Below, piece by piece: positions 41,214 to 49,979 of a stretch of DNA of 64,000 nt. Made by a program: the position numbers and the translations under genes. Below the pieces are notes generated by a model. The model saw only the letters and a list, made by a program, of their open reading frames with translations, had not been told where the DNA came from and ran no database searches. The stretch's first letter is position 1, and every line of letters begins with the position of its first letter. Source of the DNA: Homoserinibacter sp. GY 40078 (GTDB lineage Bacteria > Actinomycetota > Actinomycetes > Actinomycetales > Microbacteriaceae); contig NZ_VRTZ01000002.1 in the NCBI RefSeq assembly GCF_008017545.1, forward strand, positions 186,001 to 250,000, in the 5' to 3' direction.

Positions 41214-43787
41214 GTGGCGCACCACGAGCACGGCCCGATCGCCTCCGACGCCGAGGAATACGACTTCCGGCGCCTCCAGGAGCGTTGGCTCCCTGTGTGG
41301 GACGAGCTGCAGCCGTTCGCCACGTCCGACAGCGACGACAAGCGTCCGCGCAAGTACGTGCTCGACATGTTCCCCTACCCCTCGGGCGACCTGCACATGG
41401 GGCACGCGGAGGCGTATGCGCTCGGCGACATCATCGCCCGCTACTGGCGGCTGCAGGGCTTCAACGTGCTGCACCCGATCGGCTGGGATTCGTTCGGCCT
41501 GCCGGCCGAGGGCGCCGCGATCAAGCGCGGCATCGACCCGCGGGAGTGGACGTACGACAACATCGCCCAGCAGCGCTCGTCGATGCGCCGCTACGCGACG
41601 AGCTTCGACTGGGATCGGGTCATCCACACCTCCGACCCCGAGTACTACCGCTGGAACCAGTGGCTGTTCCTGAAGCTCTATGAGAAGGGCCTCGCCTACC
41701 GCAAGGCCAGCTGGGTCAACTGGTGTCCCTTCGACCAGACGGTCCTCGCGAACGAGCAGGTCATCGATGGCCGGTGTGAGCGATGCGACAACATCGTCGT
41801 CAAGAAGAAGCTCACGCAGTGGTACTTCAAGATCACCGACTACGCCGACCGGCTGCTGGACGACCTGAACCAGCTCGAGGGCAAGTGGCCGAGCAAGGTC
41901 ATCGCGATGCAGCGCAACTGGATCGGTCGATCCACCGGCGCCGACGTCGACTTCGTGATCGAGGGCCACGACGAGAAGGTGACGGTGTTCACCACCCGCC
42001 CCGACACGTTGTTCGGTGCGACCTTCATGGTCGTGGCACCCGACTCCGATCTCGCCTCGCAGCTCGCGGCCGAGTCGACGCCCGAGGTGCAGGCGGCGTT
42101 CGCCGAGTACCTCGCCCAGGTGCAGAAGTCGACCGAGATCGAACGGCAGGACACCACGCGCCCCAAGACGGGCGTGCCGCTCGGCCGCTACGCGATCAAC
42201 CCGGTCAACGGCGAGCGACTCCCGGTGTGGGCCGCGGACTACGTGCTCGCCGACTACGGGCACGGCGCGGTCATGGCGGTGCCCGCTCACGACCAGCGCG
42301 ACCTCGACTTCGCGCGCGCATTCGATCTCCCGATCAAGGTCGTGGTCGACGTCACGGCGTCGATCACGGGTGCGATTCCGGTGATCACTCCCGAGATGCT
42401 CGAGAACGCGGATGCCGTCCGCGATCTGTCGTCCCTCGACCCCGCGGTCACGGGTGAGGCGCTCACCGGCGACGGGCGGATGATCAACTCGGGTCCGCTC
42501 GACGGCCTGAGCAAGCAGAACGCGATCCGACGCGTCATCGAGCTGCTCGAAGGTGCCGGCACGGGGCGCGCTGCCAAGACCTACCGGCTGCGCGACTGGC
42601 TCATTTCGCGACAGCGCTACTGGGGCACGCCCATCCCGATCCTGCACACGGAGGACGGGCGCGAGATCCCGATCGCGGAGTCCGAGCTGCCGGTGCGGCT
42701 ACCCGACTCGCGGGGTCTCGACCTGCAGCCCAAGGGCACCTCGCCGCTCGGTGCGGCCGACGAGTGGGTCAATACGACCGCACCGGACGGCACGCCCGCG
42801 CGCCGCGACCCCGACACGATGGACACCTTCGTCGACAGCTCGTGGTACTTCCTGCGGTTCCTCTCGCCGAACGACGACACGAAGGCGTTCGACGTGAAGG
42901 AGGCCGAGAAGTGGGCGCCCGTCGACCAGTACGTCGGCGGCGTGACCCACGCGATCCTGCACCTGCTGTACGCGCGCTTCATCACGAAGGTGCTGTTCGA
43001 CCTCGGGTACGTCACGTTCACGGAGCCCTTCACGGCGCTGCTGAATCAGGGCATGGTGCTCATGGACGGCTCGGCGATGTCGAAGAGCCGCGGCAACCTC
43101 GTGCGCCTCTCCGACCAGCTGGACGAGTTCGGCGTCGACGCGGTGCGCCTGACGATGGCGTTCGCGGGGCCTCCGGAGGACGACATCGACTGGGCGGATG
43201 TGTCGCCCGCCGGGTCGGCGAAGTTCCTCGCCCGTGCGTGGCGGCTGGCGAACGACGTGCAGCTCGCGGGCGAGACCGCCTCGGGCGAGGGGGAGCTGGC
43301 GCTGCGTCGTCAGACCCACCGCCTGCTCGCGGACGCGCCGGGCCTCGTCGAGTCGTTCAAGTTCAACGTGCTCGTCGCGCGTCTGATGGAGCTCGTGAAC
43401 GCGGTCCGCAAGACGATCGACCAGGGCGCCGGTGCCGCCGATCCTGCGGTGCGGGAGGCGACCGAGGCCGTCGCGATCCTCCTCTCGATGTTCGCGCCGT
43501 ACGCCGCGGAGGACATGTGGGCGAAGCTCGGCTATCAGCCGGGCGTCGCGATGCAGACGCTCCCGAAGCCCGATGGGCGGCTCCTCATCGAGGAGTCGGT
43601 GACGGCGATCGTGCAGGTCGACGGCAAGGTGCGCGACCGACTGGAGGTCTCTCCGCAGGTCGACGCGGGCGAGCTCGAGGCGCTGGCGCGGGCATCCGCC
43701 GCAGTGGTGCGCGCGATCGGCGAGCGCGAGATCGTGAACGTCATCGTGCGGGCGCCTCGCGTCGTCAACATCGCCACCAAGGGCTGA
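41214..43787 (+). CDS. leuS: Leucyl-tRNA synthetase
   Basis: An 857-residue class I aminoacyl-tRNA synthetase of normal length. HIGH-type motif in [17 protein letters not shown], zinc-like Cys residues in [16 protein letters not shown] and CERCDN, the CP1 editing domain (about 230-420) with [18 protein letters not shown] and [16 protein letters not shown], and KMSKS as AMSKSRGN near 625. The C-terminal anticodon-binding and additional domains are complete. GTG 41214 is chosen because the homology starts soon after it ([16 protein letters not shown]); upstream in-frame ATGs lie in the pabB coding region. Confidence 0.96.
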   Translation: MAHHEHGPIASDAEEYDFRRLQERWLPVWDELQPFATSDSDDKRPRKYVLDMFPYPSGDLHMGHAEAYALGDIIARYWRLQGFNVLHPIGWDSFGLPAEGAAIKRGIDPREWTYDNIAQQRSSMRRYATSFDWDRVIHTSDPEYYRWNQWLFLKLYEKGLAYRKASWVNWCPFDQTVLANEQVIDGRCERCDNIVVKKKLTQWYFKITDYADRLLDDLNQLEGKWPSKVIAMQRNWIGRSTGADVDFVIEGHDEKVTVFTTRPDTLFGATFMVVAPDSDLASQLAAESTPEVQAAFAEYLAQVQKSTEIERQDTTRPKTGVPLGRYAINPVNGERLPVWAADYVLADYGHGAVMAVPAHDQRDLDFARAFDLPIKVVVDVTASITGAIPVITPEMLENADAVRDLSSLDPAVTGEALTGDGRMINSGPLDGLSKQNAIRRVIELLEGAGTGRAAKTYRLRDWLISRQRYWGTPIPILHTEDGREIPIAESELPVRLPDSRGLDLQPKGTSPLGAADEWVNTTAPDGTPARRDPDTMDTFVDSSWYFLRFLSPNDDTKAFDVKEAEKWAPVDQYVGGVTHAILHLLYARFITKVLFDLGYVTFTEPFTALLNQGMVLMDGSAMSKSRGNLVRLSDQLDEFGVDAVRLTMAFAGPPEDDIDWADVSPAGSAKFLARAWRLANDVQLAGETASGEGELALRRQTHRLLADAPGLVESFKFNVLVARLMELVNAVRKTIDQGAGAADPAVREATEAVAILLSMFAPYAAEDMWAKLGYQPGVAMQTLPKPDGRLLIEESVTAIVQVDGKVRDRLEVSPQVDAGELEALARASAAVVRAIGEREIVNVIVRAPRVVNIATKG

Positions 43788-43800
43788 TCTCTCCACAGCC

Positions 43801-43837
43801 GGTCGGCCTGCGTCGGAGGCGGCCCTCGCGGCCGACC
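43801..43837. terminator. Inverted repeat between leuS and comEA
   Basis: GGTCGGCC (43801-43808) pairs with GGCCGACC (43830-43837) around a 21-nt GC-rich loop. It lies 13 bp after leuS and touches the comEA -10. There is no T-run, so a weak terminator or a regulator site are both possible. Confidence 0.4.
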
Positions 43838-43849
43838 TAGCCTTCCCAG
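43838..43849 (+). promoter_or_regulatory. -10 element before comEA
   Basis: TAGCCT at 43838-43843, 6 nt TCCCAG, then GTG 43850. Confidence 0.5.
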
Positions 43850-44476
43850 GTGAGCGACCGCCCCGACCCCGGCACCTTCCGCGCCCGGGTGCGTCGAGGG
43901 GTCGGGGCGGCGCTCATCGTGCTCCTGGCGGCCGCGGCGATCACGGTAGTGGCGGTGGCCGTCACGCCAGGTGGTGCGGCGCGCGAGGTGGCTCCGCCCG
44001 ATCCAGGGTCGTCGGGTGCGCCCATGATCGAGGTCGGTGCGGCCGACGGATCGGTGCTGTATGTGCACGTCCTCGGCGAGGTCGCGCATCCGGGTCTCTA
44101 TGAGCTGAGCCCGGGTGACCGAGTGGTCGATGCGATCGCTGCGGCCGGCGGACTGACCGACGACGCCGATCCGGGTGCGGTGAACCTGGCGCGTCCCGTG
44201 TCCGACGGCGAGCAGTTGGCGGTTCCGGCGGTGGGGGAGTCGCCCGCCCCCGGTTCCGCGGGCGGCGAGGGTGCCGCATCCGATGGCCGGGTCGACCTCA
44301 ACACAGCGGACGTCGCGGCGCTCGACACGCTCCCGCGCGTCGGTCCCGCGATCGCGCAGCGCATCATCGATTGGCGCGAGCAGAACGGACCGTTCTCGTC
44401 GGTCGACGACCTCTTGGCAATCAGCGGCATCGGCGAGAAGACCGTCGAGGCGCTGCGACCTCTCGTCGTCCCGTGA
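43850..44476 (+). CDS. comEA: ComEA-like DNA-binding protein
   Basis: A 208-residue membrane-anchored protein. One N-terminal membrane helix (AALIVLLAAAAITVVAVAV, about 20-38), an SLBB domain (YVHVLGEVAHPGLYELSPGDRVVDAIAAAGG) and a C-terminal double helix-hairpin-helix (VDLNTADVAALDTLPRVGPAIAQRIIDWRE, LLAISGIGEKTVEALRPL) that binds DNA. In competent bacteria ComEA holds incoming DNA and hands it to ComEC. Its stop overlaps the comEC start (GTGA). Whether this organism is competent is not known. Confidence 0.93.
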   Translation: MSDRPDPGTFRARVRRGVGAALIVLLAAAAITVVAVAVTPGGAAREVAPPDPGSSGAPMIEVGAADGSVLYVHVLGEVAHPGLYELSPGDRVVDAIAAAGGLTDDADPGAVNLARPVSDGEQLAVPAVGESPAPGSAGGEGAASDGRVDLNTADVAALDTLPRVGPAIAQRIIDWREQNGPFSSVDDLLAISGIGEKTVEALRPLVVP

Positions 44477-47400
44477 GCGGGGAGGCGCTCGTGGCTCGGG
44501 CTTCGGATGCGGTGCGCGCGGGCGGACGTCCGTCTCGTGCCGAACTGCGCCTGATTCCCGCCGTGGTCGGTGCGTGGGTGGCGGGTGGCGTGCTCGTGGG
44601 GGTCTCGCCGGGAGAGTTCCCGGCGCTCGCGGCCGTGGTGCTGTGGGCTCTGGCGCTGGGTGCCGCGCTGGCCGTTCGCCGCCTGCGCGTGGCGGGCGTG
44701 GTCGTCCTTGGGTTGATCGCGGCGGCCGCAGTCTCGACCGTCGTAGCCGTCCGGGGTCCGCTCGTCGCACCGCCGACGTTCCGAGACGCCGCCGAGACCC
44801 GAGCACATGTGGCGCTCGAGCTCGTGACGACGGGACGGGCGGTCGAGGGGCGAGTGCATGCCCGTGCACGGATCGTCGACGAGCCGGGGGCAGGGGAGGT
44901 GACGGTGCTCGCGTTCCTGAAAGAGCCCGCGGACGCCGACCGGCTGCGCATCGGCGACCGTTGGCGAAGCGCCGGAACCTTGCGGGCGGCGGAGCCGGGC
45001 GACCAGATCGGATTCCTACTGTTCCTCGATCAGCCCGTCGAGCAGGTCGCACCCCCGCCTCCCGTGCTCGCGGCCGCGGCTTCGCTGCGTGAAGGCCTCG
45101 TCGCGCTCACCGCGGACCTCCCCGGGTCAGGAGGCCGACTGCTGCCCGGTCTCGCAGTCGGTGACACGTCGCGCGTCGACGCTCCCCTCGATGAGGCGAT
45201 GGTGGCGAGCTCGCTCTCGCACCTCACCGCCGTCTCCGGAGCCAACTGCGCCATCGTGGTCGGCGCCGTGTTCGCCGTCGCTGCGGCCTGCGGTGCCTCC
45301 CGCGGGCTGCGGGTCGGCCTCGCGCTGGCGTCGCTCGTCGGGTTCGTGGTGCTTGTCACCCCCGAGCCGAGTGTGCTGCGGGCTGCGGTGATGGCGGCGA
45401 TCGTGCTGCTGGCCGTCGCATCCGGGCGCCCGAGCCGCGGGGTTCCCGCGCTCTGTCTGGCGGTCGTCTTGCTGCTCATCATCGATCCGTGGCTCTCTCG
45501 ATCCTTCGGATTCGCGCTGTCCGCATTCGCTACGGGTGGTCTGCTGCTGCTCGCCCGTCCGCTCGCGTCGGCACTGTCGCGGTGGATGCCGATGCCGCTC
45601 GCGCTCATCGTCGCCGTGCCGCTCGCGGCTCAACTCGCGTGTCAGCCGGTGCTCGTGCTGCTCAGCCCGACCCTGCCCCTCTGGGGAGTGGTGGCGAACC
45701 TTCTCGCGGGTCCCGCAGCGCCGATCGCCACCGTGATCGGCCTGGTCGCCTGTCTCCTGGCGCCATTCGCTCCGGATGTCGCGCACGGGCTGGTGACCGT
45801 CGCATGGTTGCCTTCTGCGTGGATCGCCGCCGTCGCCGAGTCCACCTCCGCCTGGCCCGGTGCGCGGATGCCGTGGATCGAGGGTGTGCCGGGTGTCGTC
45901 GCGATCGCTGCCGCCACGGCGGTTTGCCTCGCGGCAGTTCTCGCTCCCCGCGGCAGTCGGTGGAGGCGCGTGACGGCGATCGTCGCGCTCGCTTCCGTGG
46001 TGGGCTACGGAGGTGCCGTGGCGGGGGTGCGGGTCGTCGAGCTCTCGACCCGGCCGGCCGGCTGGCAGGTGGCGATGTGCGATGTCGGTCAGGGAGACGC
46101 CGTCCTCCTGCGCTCCGGTGATCGCGTCGCGCTCGTTGACACGGGGCCGGATCCCGCGGCGCTCGCGGCGTGCCTCGACGACCTCGCGATCGGGTGGATC
46201 GATCTGCTGGTTCTCACCCATGGCGACCTCGATCACGTGGGCGGCCGAGATGCGGTCGCCGGTCGCATCGGCACGGTGCTGGTCGGCCCGGCAGCCGACG
46301 AGTCCGACGAGCGGATGCGGGAGGATCTGCTCGCGAGCGGCGCGCGGGTGGTAGACGCTCGGCGCGACACACGCGGCACTCTCGGCGAGTGGGATTGGCG
46401 CGTCCTTTGGCCACCTCCGAGGGGAGTGGAGCCCGGAAACCCCGCGAGCGTGGTGCTGCTGCTGGAGCCGGGGCCCGTCTGCGAGACGTGCCTGCGAGTG
46501 CTGCTGCTCGGGGATCTGGGCGCAGAGGAGCAGGCGCGGATGCGCGCCGCGACATCCGTCGGTCCGGTGGATGCGCTGAAGGTCGCCCATCACGGATCGG
46601 CCGACTTCGACGCACGACTCACTGCCGAGGCGGCCGCTCCCGTCGCCCTCGTCGGCGTGGGCGCCGACAACGGATACGGACACCCCACCCGGGCTGCCCT
46701 CGACGCGCTCATCGCGGCCGGGTCCACGGTGTTCCGCACCGACCTCGACGGTCTCGTGCTCGTCTCCCCGGGCGAGGCGGGTCAGCCGCCACGGGTCTGG
46801 TCCTCGCGGGCTCCTGCCGCAGGTGACCAGGGAGCGTCGGCGTCCGACGCCCTCACTAGGCTGGACGCATGGCGGCCAGGAGCGGGGGAGCAGCGAAGAA
46901 GCCGGCGATCCCGCAGCCCGCGTGGCACAGCGTCACCCCCGCACCCGTGGTGCTCGTCTCGGGTCCCGAGAGCCTTCTCGCTGAGCGCGCCATCCGGTCG
47001 ATCCGCGAGCAGATGCGTTCCGCCGACCCGAGCCTCGAGGTCTCCGATATCGACGCAGGCCAGTACGCGCCCGGCGAGCTCCTCACCCTCGCGAGCCCGT
47101 CGCTCTTCGCAGAGCCCCGCCTCATCCGCGTGGACCAGGTCGAGAAGTGCACGGACGCGTTCCTCGAAGAGACCCTTGCCTACCTCGCGGAGCCTGCGGA
47201 CGACACCGTGCTCGTCCTGCGACACGGCGGGGGAGTGCGGGGCAAGAAGCTGCTCGACGCCATCCGTGGCGGCCTCGGATCCGGCGTCGAGGTCGTGTGC
47301 GCCGAGCTCAAGCGCGAGAGCGACAAGGTCGACTTCGCCGCTGCCGAATTCCGTGCCGCCGGTCGGAAGGCCACCCCCGGCGCCGTGCGCGCGCTCGTCT

Positions 47401-47640
47401 CAGCGTTCTCCGACGACCTCGCCGAGCTCGCAGCGGCCTGCCGCCAGCTCGTCTCCGACACCGACGGCGACATCACCGAGGCCGTCGTCGACCGCTACTA
47501 CGAGGGGCGAGCCGAGGTCACTGCCTTCGCGGTTGCGGACGCGGCGATCGCGGGCAGGCTCGGCGAATCGCTCGGTCTCATGCGCCACGCGCTCGCGTCC
47601 GGGTCGGATCCGGTCCCCATGGTCGCCGCGTTCGCGATGA
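44473..47640 (+). CDS. comEC: ComEC/Rec2 DNA-uptake channel, frame extended through holA
   Basis: A competence membrane protein. About 1-100 are hydrophobic; the ComEC core contains LTAVSGANCAIVVGAVF and some eight membrane segments (about 240-540); the C-terminal metallo-beta-lactamase-like domain (about 545-770) has VGQGDAVLLRSGD, THGDLDHVGG and VAHHGSADF. Homology seems to end near nt 46800 (residue about 775). No stop follows: the frame stays open for another 280 residues through the holA gene in a different frame, with Arg/Ser/Pro-rich sequence typical of a shadow frame. Stops exist in the frame used by holA at 46824 and 46857, so a one-base shift could restore a normal end. Confidence 0.88.
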   Translation: MSGEALVARASDAVRAGGRPSRAELRLIPAVVGAWVAGGVLVGVSPGEFPALAAVVLWALALGAALAVRRLRVAGVVVLGLIAAAAVSTVVAVRGPLVAPPTFRDAAETRAHVALELVTTGRAVEGRVHARARIVDEPGAGEVTVLAFLKEPADADRLRIGDRWRSAGTLRAAEPGDQIGFLLFLDQPVEQVAPPPPVLAAAASLREGLVALTADLPGSGGRLLPGLAVGDTSRVDAPLDEAMVASSLSHLTAVSGANCAIVVGAVFAVAAACGASRGLRVGLALASLVGFVVLVTPEPSVLRAAVMAAIVLLAVASGRPSRGVPALCLAVVLLLIIDPWLSRSFGFALSAFATGGLLLLARPLASALSRWMPMPLALIVAVPLAAQLACQPVLVLLSPTLPLWGVVANLLAGPAAPIATVIGLVACLLAPFAPDVAHGLVTVAWLPSAWIAAVAESTSAWPGARMPWIEGVPGVVAIAAATAVCLAAVLAPRGSRWRRVTAIVALASVVGYGGAVAGVRVVELSTRPAGWQVAMCDVGQGDAVLLRSGDRVALVDTGPDPAALAACLDDLAIGWIDLLVLTHGDLDHVGGRDAVAGRIGTVLVGPAADESDERMREDLLASGARVVDARRDTRGTLGEWDWRVLWPPPRGVEPGNPASVVLLLEPGPVCETCLRVLLLGDLGAEEQARMRAATSVGPVDALKVAHHGSADFDARLTAEAAAPVALVGVGADNGYGHPTRAALDALIAAGSTVFRTDLDGLVLVSPGEAGQPPRVWSSRAPAAGDQGASASDALTRLDAWRPGAGEQRRSRRSRSPRGTASPPHPWCSSRVPRAFSLSAPSGRSASRCVPPTRASRSPISTQASTRPASSSPSRARRSSQSPASSAWTRSRSARTRSSKRPLPTSRSLRTTPCSSCDTAGECGARSCSTPSVAASDPASRSCAPSSSARATRSTSPLPNSVPPVGRPPPAPCARSSQRSPTTSPSSQRPAASSSPTPTATSPRPSSTATTRGEPRSLPSRLRTRRSRAGSANRSVSCATRSRPGRIRSPWSPRSR
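46857..46868 (+). promoter_or_regulatory. -10 element before holA
   Basis: TAGGCT at 46857-46862, 6 nt GGACGC, then ATG 46869. Lies inside the extended comEC frame. Confidence 0.5.
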
Positions 47641-47891
47641 AGGTGCGCACCATGGCGAAGCTCGCGGGAGCGCGAGGGTCGTCCAACGACCTCGCCAAGC
47701 GGTTCGGCCTGCAGAGCTGGCAGGTGGACCGCGCGCGCCGCGACCTCCAGGGCTGGACCGACGAAGGCCTCGCCCGGGCGATCGAAGCGCTCGCCACCGC
47801 GGATGCTCAGGTGAAGGGTGCGGGCCGCGATCCGGTCTACGCGCTGGAGCGCATGGTCGGCGTCATCGCCTCTCGCGGATCTGGAGTCTGA
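46869..47891 (+). CDS. holA: DNA polymerase III delta subunit
   Basis: A 340-residue clamp-loader subunit that opens the sliding clamp. It follows the HolA layout: PAPVVLVSGPESLLAERAIRSIREQM at the start of the AAA+-like domain, LASPSLFAEPRLIRVDQVEK, VLRHGGGVRGKKLLDAI, then the lid and the helical collar domain with VTAFAVADAAIAGRLGESLGLMRHAL and KRFGLQSWQVDRARRDLQGW. It lacks a Walker A motif, which is normal for delta. It lies in the usual comEA-comEC-holA-rpsT neighbourhood. Confidence 0.93.
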   Translation: MAARSGGAAKKPAIPQPAWHSVTPAPVVLVSGPESLLAERAIRSIREQMRSADPSLEVSDIDAGQYAPGELLTLASPSLFAEPRLIRVDQVEKCTDAFLEETLAYLAEPADDTVLVLRHGGGVRGKKLLDAIRGGLGSGVEVVCAELKRESDKVDFAAAEFRAAGRKATPGAVRALVSAFSDDLAELAAACRQLVSDTDGDITEAVVDRYYEGRAEVTAFAVADAAIAGRLGESLGLMRHALASGSDPVPMVAAFAMKVRTMAKLAGARGSSNDLAKRFGLQSWQVDRARRDLQGWTDEGLARAIEALATADAQVKGAGRDPVYALERMVGVIASRGSGV

Positions 47892-47892
47892 C

Positions 47893-48417
47893 ATGGAGCG
47901 TCGCGCCCGGTGGGTGCCCTGGGCAATGTTCGTCGGTCAGGGCATCGTGACCGCCACCGTCATGGGCATGCTGAGCGTGGTCGTGGTGTTCGCCTTCGGT
48001 TACCACCCGCTCGACGTCGTCGCCGTCTTCAACGTGTTCGCGATGGCGGGTCTTCTCGCGGCCCAGACGGCCATTGCGGCCGTCACCGCGGTGCTCCTGT
48101 TCATCCTCACCGGGGTCGTCGTCGCCGTGCTCGGCTTGCCGGTGCGACTCATTCCCCGATGGAGACGCGCATGGTTGCGCAACGGTGAGTGGACGATCGC
48201 CGGAGTGCTCGTCGGCATCGCGCTCCTCATCATCTCGATCACCCGCGGGCAGCCGATCACCACCGCCGTCGGCGGTCCCGCGTTCGCTCCCGAGCCGTGG
48301 ACGCTGTTCGCTGGCTGGTGGATTCTCGCGTTCTCGCTCTCGCTACTCGTCTGGCCTGTGCGGTGGATGCCCGCTTCCGCGAAGGCGTGGTGGATGCGCA
48401 CGCAGGTCACGGCCTGA
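47893..48417 (+). CDS. Four-helix membrane protein, unknown function
   Basis: A 174-residue membrane protein with about four or five segments (GIVTATVMGMLSVVVVFAFGY, VAVFNVFAMAGLLAAQTAIAAVTAVLLFILTGVVVAVLGL, WTIAGVLVGIALLIISI, LFAGWWILAFSLSLLVWPVRW). I do not recognise the family. ATG 47893 follows the holA stop by 1 bp, so translation is probably coupled to holA. The protein ends before the hairpin of the converging rpsT. Confidence 0.75.
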   Translation: MERRARWVPWAMFVGQGIVTATVMGMLSVVVVFAFGYHPLDVVAVFNVFAMAGLLAAQTAIAAVTAVLLFILTGVVVAVLGLPVRLIPRWRRAWLRNGEWTIAGVLVGIALLIISITRGQPITTAVGGPAFAPEPWTLFAGWWILAFSLSLLVWPVRWMPASAKAWWMRTQVTA

Positions 48418-48453
48418 CCCAGCGAAGCCGCACCTCATCCCGCCCAGACAAGA

Positions 48454-48487
48454 AACGGGCCCCGCACCCGGAGGTGCGAGGCCCGTT
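48454..48487 (-). terminator. Hairpin terminator of rpsT
   Basis: AACGGGCC (48454-48461) and CGCACC (48463-48468) pair with GGTGCG (48473-48478) and GGCCCGTT (48480-48487) around a CGGA tetraloop with one mismatch. On the minus strand it is followed by TTTCTTGTCTG, a modest T-rich tail, as expected for rpsT. Confidence 0.8.
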
Positions 48488-48502
48488 CGATGTCTGATGC
48501 GA

Positions 48503-48763
48503 TCAGAGCGCGGAAACCTGCTTCGCGATGGCCGACTTGCGGTTCGCGGCCTGGTTCTTGTGGATCACGCCCTTGCTCACGGCCTTGTCGAGCTTCTTCG
48601 TGGCCACGGCGAGCGACGCCTCGGCCTTCGCCTTGTCGCCCGAGGCGACTGCCTCGCGAGCGGAGCGGACGGCGGTCTTGAGCTCGCTCTTGACAGCCTT
48701 GTTGCGCTCCTGGGCCTTCTTGTTGGTACCGATGCGCTTGATCTGCGACTTGATGTTCGCCAT
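48503..48763 (-). CDS. rpsT: Ribosomal protein S20
   Basis: An 86-residue basic helical protein of the small subunit that binds 16S r[33 protein letters not shown] and the C-terminal [26 protein letters not shown] are diagnostic. The ATG has a GAAAG-type ribosome site in a leader containing GAACGAAACGAAAG. Single gene with its own terminator. Confidence 0.97.
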   Translation of the reverse strand: MANIKSQIKRIGTNKKAQERNKAVKSELKTAVRSAREAVASGDKAKAEASLAVATKKLDKAVSKGVIHKNQAANRKSAIAKQVSAL

Positions 48764-48993
48764 GAATGTCTTTCGTTTCGTTCGGAAGGGATCTGCCGGG
48801 GAACGGTAGAGGGGCGCTTCCGGCGACTCGCGTGGAGGAATTCACGCGCAAACCAAGGGTCAACGTTACCAGGTAGGGCGGTCGTCGAGCAACGCGGGCG
48901 GGGCGTCACCCGGTCCATCAGGGAGGCGAACCGCGCCCCGGTCGGGGGTTGGCCGGATGTTGCGCATGCCGCCCGCTCACGACCATAGACACC
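48764..48993. other. Intergenic region between rpsT and the DUF4190 gene
   Basis: Divergent promoter region. The rpsT leader side (48764-48800) is purine/T-rich. No further gene or RNA structure is seen. Confidence 0.4.
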
Positions 48994-49398
48994 ATGACCG
49001 ACAACACCACCGCTCCCGCCGCCGACGGCGCCACGTCGACCGCCGACGCCGAGCTCCCCGACACCCCGACGAACCCCTACGCCGCCCCGGCGAAGCCTGC
49101 CGCACCCACCACGGGCCCCGGCGGGCTCAGCATCGCGAGCCTCGTGCTCGGCATCGCCTCGATCCCCACCGGCATCGCCGTTGCGGGTGTCGTCGGCATC
49201 GTGCTTGGATTCCTCGCCCGGTCCCGTGAGCCGCAGTCGCGAACCATGTCGACCTGGGGCATCGTCCTCGGTTTCGTCAGCGTCTTCGGCTGGGTCCTCA
49301 TCGCCATCCTGGGCATCCTGTTCGCCGCCCCGTTCGCGTTCTGGGGCATGCACGTCGGATGGGACGGCTTCGGACCGGGCTTCTTCCACGGGTTCTGA
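48994..49398 (+). CDS. DUF4190-like small membrane protein
   Basis: A 134-residue protein. A Thr/Ala/Pro-rich hydrophilic N-terminus with NPYAAPA (about 1-45), a membrane segment with GGLSIASLVLGIASIPTGIAVAGVVGIVLGFLARSRE, the pattern of DUF4190, and a second one (WGIVLGFVSVFGWVLIAILGILFAAPF). The C-terminus is short and aromatic/Gly-rich. ATG 48994 is chosen since it begins the usual polar head; the frame continues upstream to 48949. Function unknown. Confidence 0.75.
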   Translation: MTDNTTAPAADGATSTADAELPDTPTNPYAAPAKPAAPTTGPGGLSIASLVLGIASIPTGIAVAGVVGIVLGFLARSREPQSRTMSTWGIVLGFVSVFGWVLIAILGILFAAPFAFWGMHVGWDGFGPGFFHGF

Positions 49399-49425
49399 GG
49401 GCTCAGGCGGCTTATCCGCCCTCCC

Positions 49426-49908
49426 TCACGAGCCCGTCTGCTCGCGCCGGAACACGGCCGGGCCGGCGGGCTCGAGTGCGTGCGCGATCCGCCCGAGGAA
49501 CTCCTCGCGCATCGGCGGCAGCGCGTCGACGGGGAACCACGCGACCTCGAGCGCCTCACCGTCGACCGGCCGCGGCTCGCCTTCGAGGTAGCGGCAGCGG
49601 AACGCGATGTCGAGATACTGCGCCCGATCCCCGTTCGCGTAGACGACCGGATCGGTCACCGCGATCGACGCGAGTCGCTCCACCTCGATCCGCACCCCCG
49701 CTTCCTCGGCGGCCTCTCGGGCTGCCGCGACCGCGGGCTCCTCGCCCGGGTCGATGATCCCCGTGATCGGTGCCCACTCGCCCGTGTCCGAGCGCCTGAT
49801 GAGCAGCACCCGGTCGCCGTCGACCACGACGGCGGTTGTGCCGCTCAGCCACAGAGGCGCCGTGCCGATCGATGCGCGCAGTTCGAGGATGAAGTCGGGG
49901 ATCGCCAC
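49426..49908 (-). CDS. NUDIX hydrolase
   Basis: A 160-residue nucleotide-type pyrophosphohydrolase. The NUDIX box is a perfect match to GX5EX7[32 protein letters not shown] contains all metal-binding Glu residues. The preceding [25 protein letters not shown] is typical of the ADP-ribose/NADH branch, but the substrate cannot be told. Start GTG 49908, 6 nt behind a -10 element. Confidence 0.92.
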   Translation of the reverse strand: MAIPDFILELRASIGTAPLWLSGTTAVVVDGDRVLLIRRSDTGEWAPITGIIDPGEEPAVAAAREAAEEAGVRIEVERLASIAVTDPVVYANGDRAQYLDIAFRCRYLEGEPRPVDGEALEVAWFPVDALPPMREEFLGRIAHALEPAGPAVFRREQTGS

Positions 49909-49920
49909 CCCGCGATCCTA
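49909..49920 (-). promoter_or_regulatory. -10 element before the NUDIX gene
   Basis: TAGGAT (complement of 49915-49920), 6 nt CGCGGG, then GTG 49908. Confidence 0.5.
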
Positions 49921-49964
49921 CGGAGGGCCCTCGGCGCGTGTGCACCCCGGCGGCCCGCGCATGG

Positions 49965-49979
49965 GAGAATCGTCCGGAT
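49965..49979 (+). promoter_or_regulatory. Probable -10 element before lepA
   Basis: GAGAAT at 49965-49970 followed by 9 nt and ATG 49980. The same hexamer precedes hemW and the second DUF1990 gene. Confidence 0.35.

Noticed and set aside
48764-48993. Riboswitch or small RNA in the rpsT leader region
   Set aside because: No stable conserved structure visible; only a purine-rich leader and ordinary spacing.
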